NCBI GenBank assembly: GCA_029262835.1
Contig: JAJCYQ010000043.1
Location: 97,123-161,122, forward strand
Reading direction: 5' to 3'
Length of the DNA: 64,000 nt
Source: Bacteroidota bacterium
GTDB taxonomy: Bacteria; Bacteroidota; Rhodothermia; Rhodothermales; UBA10348
Numbering within the stretch: the stretch's first letter is position 1; every line of letters starts with the position of its first letter. The notes beneath the pieces are model-generated. The model was given only the letters and a program-made list of their open reading frames with translations, was not told the DNA's origin and ran no database searches. Below are positions 45,769 to 53,307 of this stretch, in pieces. The position numbers and the translations under genes are program-made.

Positions 45769-47142
45769 GTGGACAGGCAATCCATGCAGGAACGCTTCGG
45801 CATTGTGGGATCGTCTCCGGGAATCCGGCACGTGCTGGACCGGGTGCGCCTCATTGCAGGAACCGGTATCACAGCGCTCATCGAAGGCGAGAGTGGTGTC
45901 GGCAAGGAGCTGATTGCTCAGGCCATCCACGAACTGAGTCCGCGGCGGCACAAGAAAATGCTCATCGTCAACTGCGGGGCCATTCCGGAAGGGCTCATTG
46001 AATCGGAATTGTTCGGTGCGGAGAAAGGGGCCTATACGGGCGCCGTCGAACGCCGGAGCGGGTACTTCGAGGAGGCCAACGGGTCGACCATTTTTCTGGA
46101 TGAGATCGGGGAAATGCCGCTCACGGCCCAGGTCCGTCTGCTGCGCGTACTTGAAATCGGGGAATTCTCGCGCGTCGGGTCGTCGACCGTCCTGCGGACC
46201 GATGTGCGCGTCATCGCGGCGACCAACAAGGATTTGGCGCGCGAAGTCGAGGCCGGTCGATTCCGCGAGGATCTGTATTACCGGCTCAGCACGGTCATTA
46301 TCCGCGTGCCGCCACTCAGGGAGCGCCGGGACGATATCCTGCCTATTTTCGGACATCTGCAGCACCGCTTCGCGCAGAAATACAACACGGCGGGTCCGCG
46401 CCTCACAGACAGCGCGAAGGACCTTTTTCTGCGCTACCGCTGGCCGGGCAATATCCGTGAGCTCCGAAACGTGGCCGAGCAGACCGTCGTGCTGCTTGGC
46501 AAGAGCGAACTCTCGGCCGAGGACGTGCGGCCACTGCTTCGCGGCGTTGGCTCGGCGGGTGGCGGCATGGGACTCGTGCGTGCCGGTGACGGCCGGGAGC
46601 ACGATTCGTTCACCGGGGAAGCTGGTTCGGGTGGTAAAGAGCGGGAAATCATTTACCGGACGCTGCTCGAGCTGCGTACGGAGGTGGGGGAGATGGGGCA
46701 GCACATTCGCACGCTCACGCGCCTCATGCGCGGTCAGGCGGGCGCCGCGGGCGACGTGGTGTCCGAAGACGAGGCCCCGCCCGCGGCGCCCACCCGCTAC
46801 CTCATGATGCCGCCGGGACAGGACGTGCCGCCGGACGGCGACATGCGCACAGATCGCGACATGCGCACGGACCGAGACATGCGCACAGGCCGAGACATGC
46901 GTGCTGGCCGTGACATACCGACCAGCACCCAGGAAGACGGGCGGTTCATTGAGGACGTGCCGTACGAGCTCGACGCAGACTCCGAGCCGCTTCCGACACT
47001 CGAGGAGGCCGAGCACCTGCTCATCCAGAAGGCCCTTGACCGCTTCGACGGGAACCGCCGTCAGACGGCCGAAGCGCTCGGTATCAGCGAGCGGACCCTG
47101 TATCGAAAAATCAAGGACTACGAAGGGGGCGAACGGCCATGA
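45769..47142 (+). CDS. Sigma-54-dependent activator without receiver domain
   Basis: 457 aa. The AAA+ activator domain starts at once: ERFGIVGSSPGIRHVL, Walker A EGESGVGKELIAQAIH (about 40), the GAFTGA-type sigma-54 loop as KGAYTGAVERRSGYFEEA (about 86), Walker B TIFLDEIGEMPL, and YRWPGNIRELRN. No N-terminal sensing domain exists. A linker with a hexapeptide repeat (about 358-385) precedes the Fis-type HTH (NRRQTAEALGISERTLYRKI). In Bacteroidota such activators precede lptE, as here (ATGA overlap); their signal and targets are unknown. Confidence 0.92.
   Translation: MDRQSMQERFGIVGSSPGIRHVLDRVRLIAGTGITALIEGESGVGKELIAQAIHELSPRRHKKMLIVNCGAIPEGLIESELFGAEKGAYTGAVERRSGYFEEANGSTIFLDEIGEMPLTAQVRLLRVLEIGEFSRVGSSTVLRTDVRVIAATNKDLAREVEAGRFREDLYYRLSTVIIRVPPLRERRDDILPIFGHLQHRFAQKYNTAGPRLTDSAKDLFLRYRWPGNIRELRNVAEQTVVLLGKSELSAEDVRPLLRGVGSAGGGMGLVRAGDGREHDSFTGEAGSGGKEREIIYRTLLELRTEVGEMGQHIRTLTRLMRGQAGAAGDVVSEDEAPPAAPTRYLMMPPGQDVPPDGDMRTDRDMRTDRDMRTGRDMRAGRDIPTSTQEDGRFIEDVPYELDADSEPLPTLEEAEHLLIQKALDRFDGNRRQTAEALGISERTLYRKIKDYEGGERP
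46840..46917 (+). repeat. 18-bp tandem repeat in the activator linker
   Basis: Four full units of GACATGCGCACAGATCGC-type sequence plus a partial fifth (46840-46857, -46875, -46893, -46911, then GACATA). Encodes (DMRTDR)n with drift at the last copies, in frame. Confidence 0.85.
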
Positions 47143-47687
47143 GGTACACGACGTGGTCACGGGTGCCTGGCGCACGCGCCGGATGGGCACCAGGGGGGCT
47201 GTTGGCGCTCCTGCTTTTCGCGCTGGTCGCGCCGGGCTGCCGGTACTACTCCTTCACGGGCGCTACCATCGAGGAGCATCTGGCGACGATTGCCATTCCG
47301 CTCGTGGACGATGCCAGCCTGTCGACCGTCACGGGTCTCGAAGACGAATTGACGGAGCTTTTCGTTGACCGGTTCGTGCGGCAGACCCGCCTGGCGCTCG
47401 AGCAGGATGATTTTGAGGCCGACTCGGTACTGCGGGCCCGCATTGCGCGGTATGAGAATATGCCGACGTCGGTCTCGGGCGACGAACAGGCTACGCGCAA
47501 CCGGGTGACCATTACGGTGGAGGTGACGTGGCAGGATCGGGTGAAGAATGCTGCCCTTGTCGAGCGCACGTTCTCTGCATTCGAGGACTACGATCCAGCC
47601 AATCCTGCGAGCGAGGAGGAGGCGGCCCGCGATGCGCTGGTCAAAATTGCCGATGACGTATTTACTGCGGCGACGTCGAATTGGTAA
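47139..47687 (+). CDS. lptE: LptE-type LPS-assembly lipoprotein
   Basis: 182 aa. Signal peptide with lipobox VAPGC (Cys about 34). The mature part has the LptE pattern YYSFTGATIEEHLATIAIPLVDDAS, DELTELFVDRFVRQTRL, FEADSVLRARIARYENMP, RNRVTITVEVTWQDRVKN and ERTFSAFEDYDPA. It would plug the LptD barrel and guide lipopolysaccharide to the outer leaflet. The preceding sigma-54 activator and overlap support the assignment; the family is divergent, so confidence is not absolute. Confidence 0.85.
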   Translation: MRYTTWSRVPGARAGWAPGGLLALLLFALVAPGCRYYSFTGATIEEHLATIAIPLVDDASLSTVTGLEDELTELFVDRFVRQTRLALEQDDFEADSVLRARIARYENMPTSVSGDEQATRNRVTITVEVTWQDRVKNAALVERTFSAFEDYDPANPASEEEAARDALVKIADDVFTAATSNW

Positions 47688-49216
47688 TTGAAGCATTCGC
47701 CATAGCTGTAGCCGCCGTATATGCACTCTCCATGGTCGTGCTCGTCGGATTCGGGGCGCACCTGGGCGTGTTGGCGGTCGTTGGCGGGCGGACACTCCGC
47801 CGGAGCCAGCGGGTCACACGTGGACCGGACGCCGCTGATACGGACGCCGCACAGCGCCGCATGCCCGGCGACGTGGCCGACTGGCCACGCGTCACAGTAC
47901 AGATTCCGCTCTTCAACGAGCAGCTTGTGGCCGAGCGCATTATCGGGGCTACGTGCGAACTGGACTACCCCGCTGATCGCCTGCACGTCCAGGTCCTGGA
48001 CGACTCTACCGACGAAACGAGCGCTATCGTGGCGCGCTGCGTAGCCGAATGGCGCGCGCGTGGCATGCACATTGACCATGTACAGCGTCCGCACCGGGAG
48101 GGCTACAAGGCGGGTGCGCTCGCTCACGGCCTGGCCCACTCCAGAGCCGAGTTTGTGGCCATCCTTGACGCGGACTTCGTGCCCGATTCGGACTTCCTGG
48201 TGCGGCTCTTGCCACTTTTCGAGGAGGGGATCGGGCTTGTCCAGGCACGGTGGGGGCATCTCAATGAACACGAATCGCTACTCACGCGCGTGCAGGCGTT
48301 CGGGCTCGACGCCCATTTCAACGTAGAGCAGCGCATGCGTCAGGCGCTCGGCTGCTTCATCAACTTCAACGGTACCGCCGGAATCTGGCGCCGAGCCGCC
48401 ATCGACGAGGCAGGCGGGTGGGAGAGTGACACGCTGACCGAGGATCTGGACCTGAGCTACCGCGCACAGCTGTGTGGGTGGCGTCTCCTGTACGATGCCC
48501 AAACCGCCGTACCGGCAGAACTGCCCGTGTCGGTGAATGCGTTTCGGACGCAGCAGCACCGCTGGACGAAGGGGGGTGTGCAGACGGCTGTCAAGACGCT
48601 GTCGCGGCTCTGGGCCGCCAACGTCCCCCTGCCTGCGCGCCTTGAGGGCACCATGCATCTGACCGCCAACATGGTGTTTCCATTCATTCTCACGGCCGCT
48701 CTGCTGCACGGACCGCTTCTCGGCCTGTCGGCGCGGGGCCTGGGGCCCGGCCCGGTCTATTTTGGGGTGCTCGCCACAGGGCTCGTCGGATTTCTTGGCT
48801 TCTTCTGGGCCCACATTACATCCCAACGCACCATTCATCGCGACTGGATGCGGCGCCTCCTGCTGTTCCCGGTCTTCCTTGCTGGCAGCGTGGGAATTTC
48901 GTTGTCGAACTCCGTAGGCGTATGGGAAGTGATTCGCGGCCGCCAGACGCCCTTCAACCGGACACCCAAGTTTTCGGGCGGTACCCGTGCGCCGGCCGCC
49001 TGGTGGACACTGCCCTACGCCACGCTCCGCGTTCCGCGCGTTGTATGGGCAGAACTGGCGCTCGGGGCGTGGTCCATTTTCTGGCTCATGGAGCTCATTC
49101 GGCTCGACCAGTGGATGGGCGTCGGCTTTCAGTTGCTGTTTGCCTCTGGTTTTTTGTTCGTGGCTGTGTATAATCTGGCACAGACCTTCATACCGAGCCG
49201 GCATGACCCACGATGA
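47681..49216 (+). CDS. Family 2 glycosyltransferase, processive membrane type
   Basis: 511 aa; the frame opens with TTG 47681 overlapping lptE by 7 bases. The first helix is AFAIAVAAVYALSMVVLVGFGAHLGVLAVV. The GT-A domain has VTVQIPLFNEQ, VLDDSTDET, FVAILDADFVPD, DTLTEDLDLSYRAQLCGW and the QQHRW motif of processive beta-glycan synthases. Four to five helices follow. It resembles glucomannan/cellulose-synthase-like enzymes, so beta-linked polysaccharide synthesis is the best guess. Context (lptE, TPR, anmK) points to envelope work. Confidence 0.87.
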   Translation: MVIEAFAIAVAAVYALSMVVLVGFGAHLGVLAVVGGRTLRRSQRVTRGPDAADTDAAQRRMPGDVADWPRVTVQIPLFNEQLVAERIIGATCELDYPADRLHVQVLDDSTDETSAIVARCVAEWRARGMHIDHVQRPHREGYKAGALAHGLAHSRAEFVAILDADFVPDSDFLVRLLPLFEEGIGLVQARWGHLNEHESLLTRVQAFGLDAHFNVEQRMRQALGCFINFNGTAGIWRRAAIDEAGGWESDTLTEDLDLSYRAQLCGWRLLYDAQTAVPAELPVSVNAFRTQQHRWTKGGVQTAVKTLSRLWAANVPLPARLEGTMHLTANMVFPFILTAALLHGPLLGLSARGLGPGPVYFGVLATGLVGFLGFFWAHITSQRTIHRDWMRRLLLFPVFLAGSVGISLSNSVGVWEVIRGRQTPFNRTPKFSGGTRAPAAWWTLPYATLRVPRVVWAELALGAWSIFWLMELIRLDQWMGVGFQLLFASGFLFVAVYNLAQTFIPSRHDPR

Positions 49217-49958
49217 CTCCGCCCTCCGCGGCGACCCTTCCCCGAACCCTCTGGAACAGGCAGCCAGGCATATCGATGCCGGCGAGCTGTCCGAGGCCCG
49301 CCACATTCTCCAGGATCAGATATCGCGCATACCATGGGCGGTCTCGGCCCGCGTCCTGCTGGCCCGCGTGTCGGCCAGGCAGGGCCGCCACGACGAATGC
49401 CTGCGGATTTGGCGCGAAGCAGCGGCGCTCTGTCCGTCGAGCCCGGTTGTACGGGAGGGTCTGCAGGGGGCCGTGTTCCGCCGTTATTACGGCGACGAGA
49501 CGGTCGATCTGTCCGCGTATGAAGACCTCGACAACCTGATCCAGGAGCTCGAAAACGCCAAAATCGTACCCGACCCCGACACGTCGTCCATTTCGCTCGA
49601 CGCCCCGGTCGAGGACGACCACGACGTGGTCTCTGAAACCCTGGCGCGGATCTACGAGAACCAGAACTACCTCGAGGAAGCCGCCGACGTGTACGACAAG
49701 CTGGCCGGGCAGCAGCCGGATCGCAGCGAGGAGTTTGCCGCCCGGGCCGCCGCATTGCGGGGTGGTGGCAGGAAGGAGGAAGCCCACAAGCAGACGGGCG
49801 ACAAGACCGAAGGCAGCGAGCAGACGGGCGACAAGATCGGAGGCAGCGAGCATGCAGGCGACAAGATCGGAGGCGGCGAACAGACGGGCGAACAGACGGG
49901 CGACAAGATGGGGGCCAGCGAGAGGCCAGCCGACAGCAGATCGGCCTCCGAGGAATGA
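49203..49958 (+). CDS. TPR-repeat protein with low-complexity tail
   Basis: 251 aa from ATG 49203 (overlaps the glycosyltransferase by 14 bases). Two or three TPR-like units: PLEQAARHIDAGELSEARHILQDQISRIP, AVSARVLLARVSARQGRHDECLRIWREA, and later SETLARIYENQNYLEEAADVYDKLAGQQP. The last 60 residues are a ten-residue tandem repeat (QTGDKIGGSE type), hydrophilic and charged. Cytoplasmic scaffold-like; partner unknown. It is coupled to anmK by ATGA overlap. Confidence 0.8.
   Translation: MTHDDSALRGDPSPNPLEQAARHIDAGELSEARHILQDQISRIPWAVSARVLLARVSARQGRHDECLRIWREAAALCPSSPVVREGLQGAVFRRYYGDETVDLSAYEDLDNLIQELENAKIVPDPDTSSISLDAPVEDDHDVVSETLARIYENQNYLEEAADVYDKLAGQQPDRSEEFAARAAALRGGGRKEEAHKQTGDKTEGSEQTGDKIGGSEHAGDKIGGGEQTGEQTGDKMGASERPADSRSASEE
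49791..49922 (+). repeat. 30-bp tandem repeat encoding QTGDKxxGSE
   Basis: Units at 49791-49820, 49821-49850, 49851-49880, a 12-bp partial, then 49893-49922. In frame; the units differ at several bases, so the array is not freshly amplified. Confidence 0.85.
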
Positions 49959-51145
49959 AGATGGTCGCCGGCGTCATGACCGGCACGTCGGTGGACGGCA
50001 TCGATGTCGTGCTGGCGCGTCTTGCAGGCTCGGGCCGCGCACTGCGCGCCGAGGTGGTGGCGTTCTCTGGGCATCCCATGCCCGATGACGTGCGCATCCG
50101 TGTGGAGGCGCTCATTGCAGGCCAGACCACGACCGCGCGCCAGCTGGCCGTGCTGCATGCCGACCTGGGGCGCATGACCGCCCGCGCCGTGGAGGCGGCT
50201 GTTCGGGCGGCAGGCGGAGAAGGCGCCATGCCGCAGCTCGTGGGCATGCACGGCCAGACGGTCTGGCACGCCCCGCGCGAAGGCGCGACACTTCAATTGG
50301 GAGATGCGTCCGTTGCGGCGCACCTGCTCGGTGTGCCCGTGGTGGGCGACTTCCGGACGGGTGATGTCGCGCTCGGCGGCGAGGGGGCTCCACTCGTTCC
50401 GTACGCCGACTGGGCGCTCTACGTGGACGACGACGAGGACCGCGTTCTCGTCAATCTGGGCGGTATGGCCAATATTACCGTGCTCCCGGCACGTGCCGGC
50501 CGGGATGATGTGGTGGCATTCGATACCGGTCCGGCGAACGTACTCCTTGATGGGGCGGCGCGGAAGCTGCTCGGCGAGCCGTTTGACCGGGATGGGCGGT
50601 GTGCGCTCGGTGGGCGCGCCCACGGGGGGCTTCTCTCGCGCTGGCTCGCCCACGACTACTTCCGCGCCGCCCCCCCGAAATCGACCGGGCGGGAGCTGTT
50701 CTCGGAATCGTATCTTCATGCACGCCTTGAAGAAGGAGCGGCCGAGGGGCTCGGCACGGAAGATCTCATGGCAACCCTTGTGGCGCTTACCGTGCAGACG
50801 GTTTCGCGCGCCGTGGAGCAATACGCGCCGCCGTCGGCCCGCGTCTACGTGGGCGGTGGCGGCGCGCACAACCGGGCCGTAATGCACGGCCTGGAAGCGG
50901 CCCTGGGGCGGAGCGGTCCTGGGCGCTCCGAAGGGGCTGGTGCCGGGCACGCTGAAGGGGCTGGTGCCGGGCACGCCCTGGATCGTTTTGCCGCGCTCGG
51001 CGTGGACGGAGATGCGCGCGAAGCCCTGGCCTTCGCCGTCCTTGCACACGAAGCCATGAACCACGTGGCCACCGGGATGCCGCGCGTGACGGGCGCGTCA
51101 GCCCGTGCCTTCCAGGGCAAAATATGCTATCCAGGGACGTATTGA
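49955..51145 (+). CDS. anmK: Anhydro-N-acetylmuramic acid kinase
   Basis: 396 aa. It phosphorylates and opens 1,6-anhydro-MurNAc in peptidoglycan recycling. Family marks are MVAGVMTGTSVDGIDVVLA, GMHGQTVWHAP, LQLGDASVAAHLLGVPVVGDFRTGDVALGGEGAPLVPYAD, NLGGMANITVLP, FDTGPANVLLDG and VYVGGGGAHNRAVM. Near residue 325 a loop is extended by a 24-bp tandem duplication (GAGAGHAE), an insertion not expected in the family. Otherwise length and motifs are normal. Confidence 0.94.
   Translation: MKMVAGVMTGTSVDGIDVVLARLAGSGRALRAEVVAFSGHPMPDDVRIRVEALIAGQTTTARQLAVLHADLGRMTARAVEAAVRAAGGEGAMPQLVGMHGQTVWHAPREGATLQLGDASVAAHLLGVPVVGDFRTGDVALGGEGAPLVPYADWALYVDDDEDRVLVNLGGMANITVLPARAGRDDVVAFDTGPANVLLDGAARKLLGEPFDRDGRCALGGRAHGGLLSRWLAHDYFRAAPPKSTGRELFSESYLHARLEEGAAEGLGTEDLMATLVALTVQTVSRAVEQYAPPSARVYVGGGGAHNRAVMHGLEAALGRSGPGRSEGAGAGHAEGAGAGHALDRFAALGVDGDAREALAFAVLAHEAMNHVATGMPRVTGASARAFQGKICYPGTY
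50930..50977 (+). repeat. 24-bp perfect-core tandem duplication inside anmK
   Basis: GAAGGGGCTGGTGCCGGGCA... occurs at 50930-50953 and again at 50954-50977, differing only at the last base. In frame, adds (EGAGAGHA)2 to a surface loop. Confidence 0.85.
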
Positions 51146-51172
51146 CGCCTTTGATCGGCCGGATGAAGGCTG

Positions 51173-51202
51173 ATATATCATAAATATATCAATAATATAT
51201 CA
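51173..51202. promoter_or_regulatory. Three helically phased ATATATCA direct repeats before thiL
   Basis: ATATATCA at 51173-51180, 51184-51191 and 51195-51202, an exact 11-bp period, in the 66-bp AT-rich spacer 9 bp upstream of the thiL ATG. One repeat per helical turn suggests an oligomeric DNA-binding protein or a bent promoter. Confidence 0.6.
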
Positions 51203-51211
51203 CGACTTGAC

Positions 51212-52312
51212 ATGAGTACGTTCACGCCTGTATCGACCATTGGAGAATTCGGACTGATTGGTCGGCTCCGCGCCCTGATTGAGGCCGATGCACCGCCCGA
51301 AGGCCTGATCATGGGCATCGGAGATGATGCCGCCGTCTACCGGACGTCCGATACGATGGCACATGTCGTGACGACCGATGCGCTGATCGAGGCGGTGCAC
51401 TTCGACCGGGCCTTCGCGCCCATGCAACATCTGGGATGGAAGGCCATTTCCGTGAATGCGAGCGATGTCGTGGCCATGAATGCCGACCCGAAGTGGGCGA
51501 CCGTTACGCTGGGTATTCCAAGAAACATGTCGGTGGAAATGATCGATGCCCTGTATGAGGGCATGGTGGCCGCCTGCGCGGCGTATGACATGCAGATCGT
51601 AGGAGGAGATACAACGACGGCGCACGCGCTGTACCTGTCCGTGACGGTCGTTGGAGAGGCGCCGCTTTCCCAGGTGGTATTCCGCCGGGGCGCACAGGTG
51701 GGCGACATGGTCTGCGTCACCGGCGACGTGGGCGGCGCCTATGCGGGGCTCAAAGTGCTCCTTGACCAGCGCCAGGCGCTCAATGACCTCGGCGATGCCT
51801 ACGAGCCGGAGTTGGACGGCCTGCGCTACGTGATTGGCCGGCAGCTGCGTCCCAAAGCCCGGCTCGATATGGTGCGGGCGCTTCGCAAGGCGGGCGTCAA
51901 GCCGACGTCCATGATTGACGTATCTGACGGCATCGGATCCGAGATCCACCATATCGCCGCCGCCAGTCAGGTCGGCGCCACCATCCGGGTGCCTGCACTG
52001 CCGTTCGATCCTGAGACGCGCGCCGTCGCGGACCAGTTCATGGAGGATGTCGACGCCTGGGCCCTGTTCGGCGGCGAAGACTACGAGCTGCTTTTCACCG
52101 TACGCCCGGACGACGTAGCACGTGTGGACGCCATTGGTGGTATTTCAGTAGTAGGCACGATCGAAGAGGCGACGAAGGGCGTTCGCTCCTACAGTCCGGA
52201 AACCGGCCTCATTCCGCTCTCCTCGGCTGGATACCAGCACTCGTTCGGCGACGACACGGGCGCGGAAGAGGGCGGCATGGACGACGGCGGCATGGACGAC
52301 GGCGGCGCATAG
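51212..52312 (+). CDS. thiL: Thiamine-monophosphate kinase
   Basis: 366 aa. It phosphorylates thiamine monophosphate to the diphosphate cofactor. PurM-fold motifs are GEFGLIGRL, MGIGDDAAVYR (Mg/ATP-binding Asp pair, about 35), TTDALIEAVHFDRAF, LGWKAISVNASDVVAMNADPKWATVTLGIP, IVGGDTTTA, KPTSMIDVSDGIGSEIHHIA and LFGGEDYELLFTV. The C-terminus carries a short GGMDD tandem repeat (15-bp units, 52271-52300) not part of the family. Confidence 0.95.
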   Translation: MSTFTPVSTIGEFGLIGRLRALIEADAPPEGLIMGIGDDAAVYRTSDTMAHVVTTDALIEAVHFDRAFAPMQHLGWKAISVNASDVVAMNADPKWATVTLGIPRNMSVEMIDALYEGMVAACAAYDMQIVGGDTTTAHALYLSVTVVGEAPLSQVVFRRGAQVGDMVCVTGDVGGAYAGLKVLLDQRQALNDLGDAYEPELDGLRYVIGRQLRPKARLDMVRALRKAGVKPTSMIDVSDGIGSEIHHIAAASQVGATIRVPALPFDPETRAVADQFMEDVDAWALFGGEDYELLFTVRPDDVARVDAIGGISVVGTIEEATKGVRSYSPETGLIPLSSAGYQHSFGDDTGAEEGGMDDGGMDDGGA

Positions 52313-52400
52313 CGAGTCGTCCACAGCCTTATCAGGCGGACCTGCTACATGTTTTTTCGATAGGCGGAGTTATTCCGATGCTCTCCATGTGTCAAGGGCG

Positions 52401-52422
52401 GTGTGCATGGGCACACTTTTTT
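52401..52422 (+). terminator. Intrinsic terminator after thiL
   Basis: GTGTGC-atgg-GCACAC followed immediately by TTTTTT. It ends 25 bp before the next start codon, so its leader overlaps this structure or begins just after it. Confidence 0.75.
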
Positions 52423-52447
52423 ATAACCCCTCAAACTGGAGAACATC

Positions 52448-53095
52448 ATGAAATCGAAAATCATCACCATCAGAACCGCGGTCATGTCGGCCGTCCTGCT
52501 CATCGCCGTTGTCACCGCAGGTTGTGATCAGCAGGCGCCCGTGTCGGAGGCGCCACATTCAGCCGAACAGATTTCCATTTACGAAACGCCCGCTGTGCTC
52601 AATGCTGCTATTGAACAGAAAGCAGTGCCACGGGCTACGCTTGACGATTCGTTTCGCGACTTCCAGGATGCCATTGACTGGAAACGCCTGATGAAGAGTG
52701 CCGTTATCGAGATCCGGAACGGGAAGAAGGAGTTGGACCCATCCACGATGTTGACCGATGTGGAATTCGCGGCTGTACAGCGGTTTTATATGACCACTCT
52801 TGCCTGGAACAGGGAGGAATTCGATGCAGAATATGGCGGAAGTTTCGTCAGATTGTTCTCAGAGCACCCGGATGCCATTTCCTGCACTGATTTCAAGAAC
52901 AAGAGTGTCCTCGGCAAAGTACCCGGTCCCTGTGATGCAGAATGCGCCGGGATGATTGTGTCAATGGCAGGTATGTTCATTGGCTCAGCTTCCCTCGTGG
53001 GGGGCGCCGTTGGAGCCGTTGGATTCGCACTTGCCACCGAGGCTGTCGGTGACTGCCTCGAAGAAAACAATATGGACCAATGCTGGGGAAATTGA
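52448..53095 (+). CDS. Lipoprotein with Gly-rich hydrophobic, Cys-paired C-terminus
   Basis: 215 aa. Lipobox VVTAGC (Cys about 26). The middle is helical and charged (TLDDSFRDFQDAIDWKRLMKSAVIEIRNGKKEL, DVEFAAVQRFYMTTLAWNREEFD). The C-terminal 70 residues contain five cysteines (SCTDFK, GPCDAECAG, GDCLEENNMDQCWGN) around a Gly/Ala-rich hydrophobic stretch (MAGMFIGSASLVGGAVGAVGFALA). That layout recalls two-peptide or leaderless bacteriocin cores, but a structural membrane-inserted lipoprotein is equally possible. No family recognised. Confidence 0.6.
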   Translation: MKSKIITIRTAVMSAVLLIAVVTAGCDQQAPVSEAPHSAEQISIYETPAVLNAAIEQKAVPRATLDDSFRDFQDAIDWKRLMKSAVIEIRNGKKELDPSTMLTDVEFAAVQRFYMTTLAWNREEFDAEYGGSFVRLFSEHPDAISCTDFKNKSVLGKVPGPCDAECAGMIVSMAGMFIGSASLVGGAVGAVGFALATEAVGDCLEENNMDQCWGN

Positions 53096-53307
53096 TGACT
53101 CCTGGAAACTACATTGCACTGGCTCTGCTCATCACGAACGCCGTTTTAGCGCTGTCTCTGGCGGAGCAACATGTGCTCTTTCCGGTACCGGCATGGGCGC
53201 TACTCATCTGGTATGTGGCGCGCCTGCTGCGGCATGCGCGACAAAAACGGCGGGAGCAGCCAGGGGCGGCGTCGGGTCGCGGCCAGCAGGGTGGTCCTCA
53301 TTCCTGA
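53095..53307 (+). CDS. Small two-span membrane protein
   Basis: 70 aa from ATG 53095, overlapping the lipoprotein stop by one base (TGATG). Two hydrophobic spans (YIALALLITNAVLALSLA and FPVPAWALLIWYVARLL) and a basic tail (RHARQKRRE). Coupling to the Cys-rich lipoprotein suggests a partner or immunity-like role, unproven. The 3' end overlaps the convergent metalloprotease gene by 10 bp. Confidence 0.6.
   Translation: MTPGNYIALALLITNAVLALSLAEQHVLFPVPAWALLIWYVARLLRHARQKRREQPGAASGRGQQGGPHS

Noticed and set aside
51146..51211. TPP riboswitch before thiL
   Set aside because: The 66-bp spacer is too short and has no THI-box motifs.
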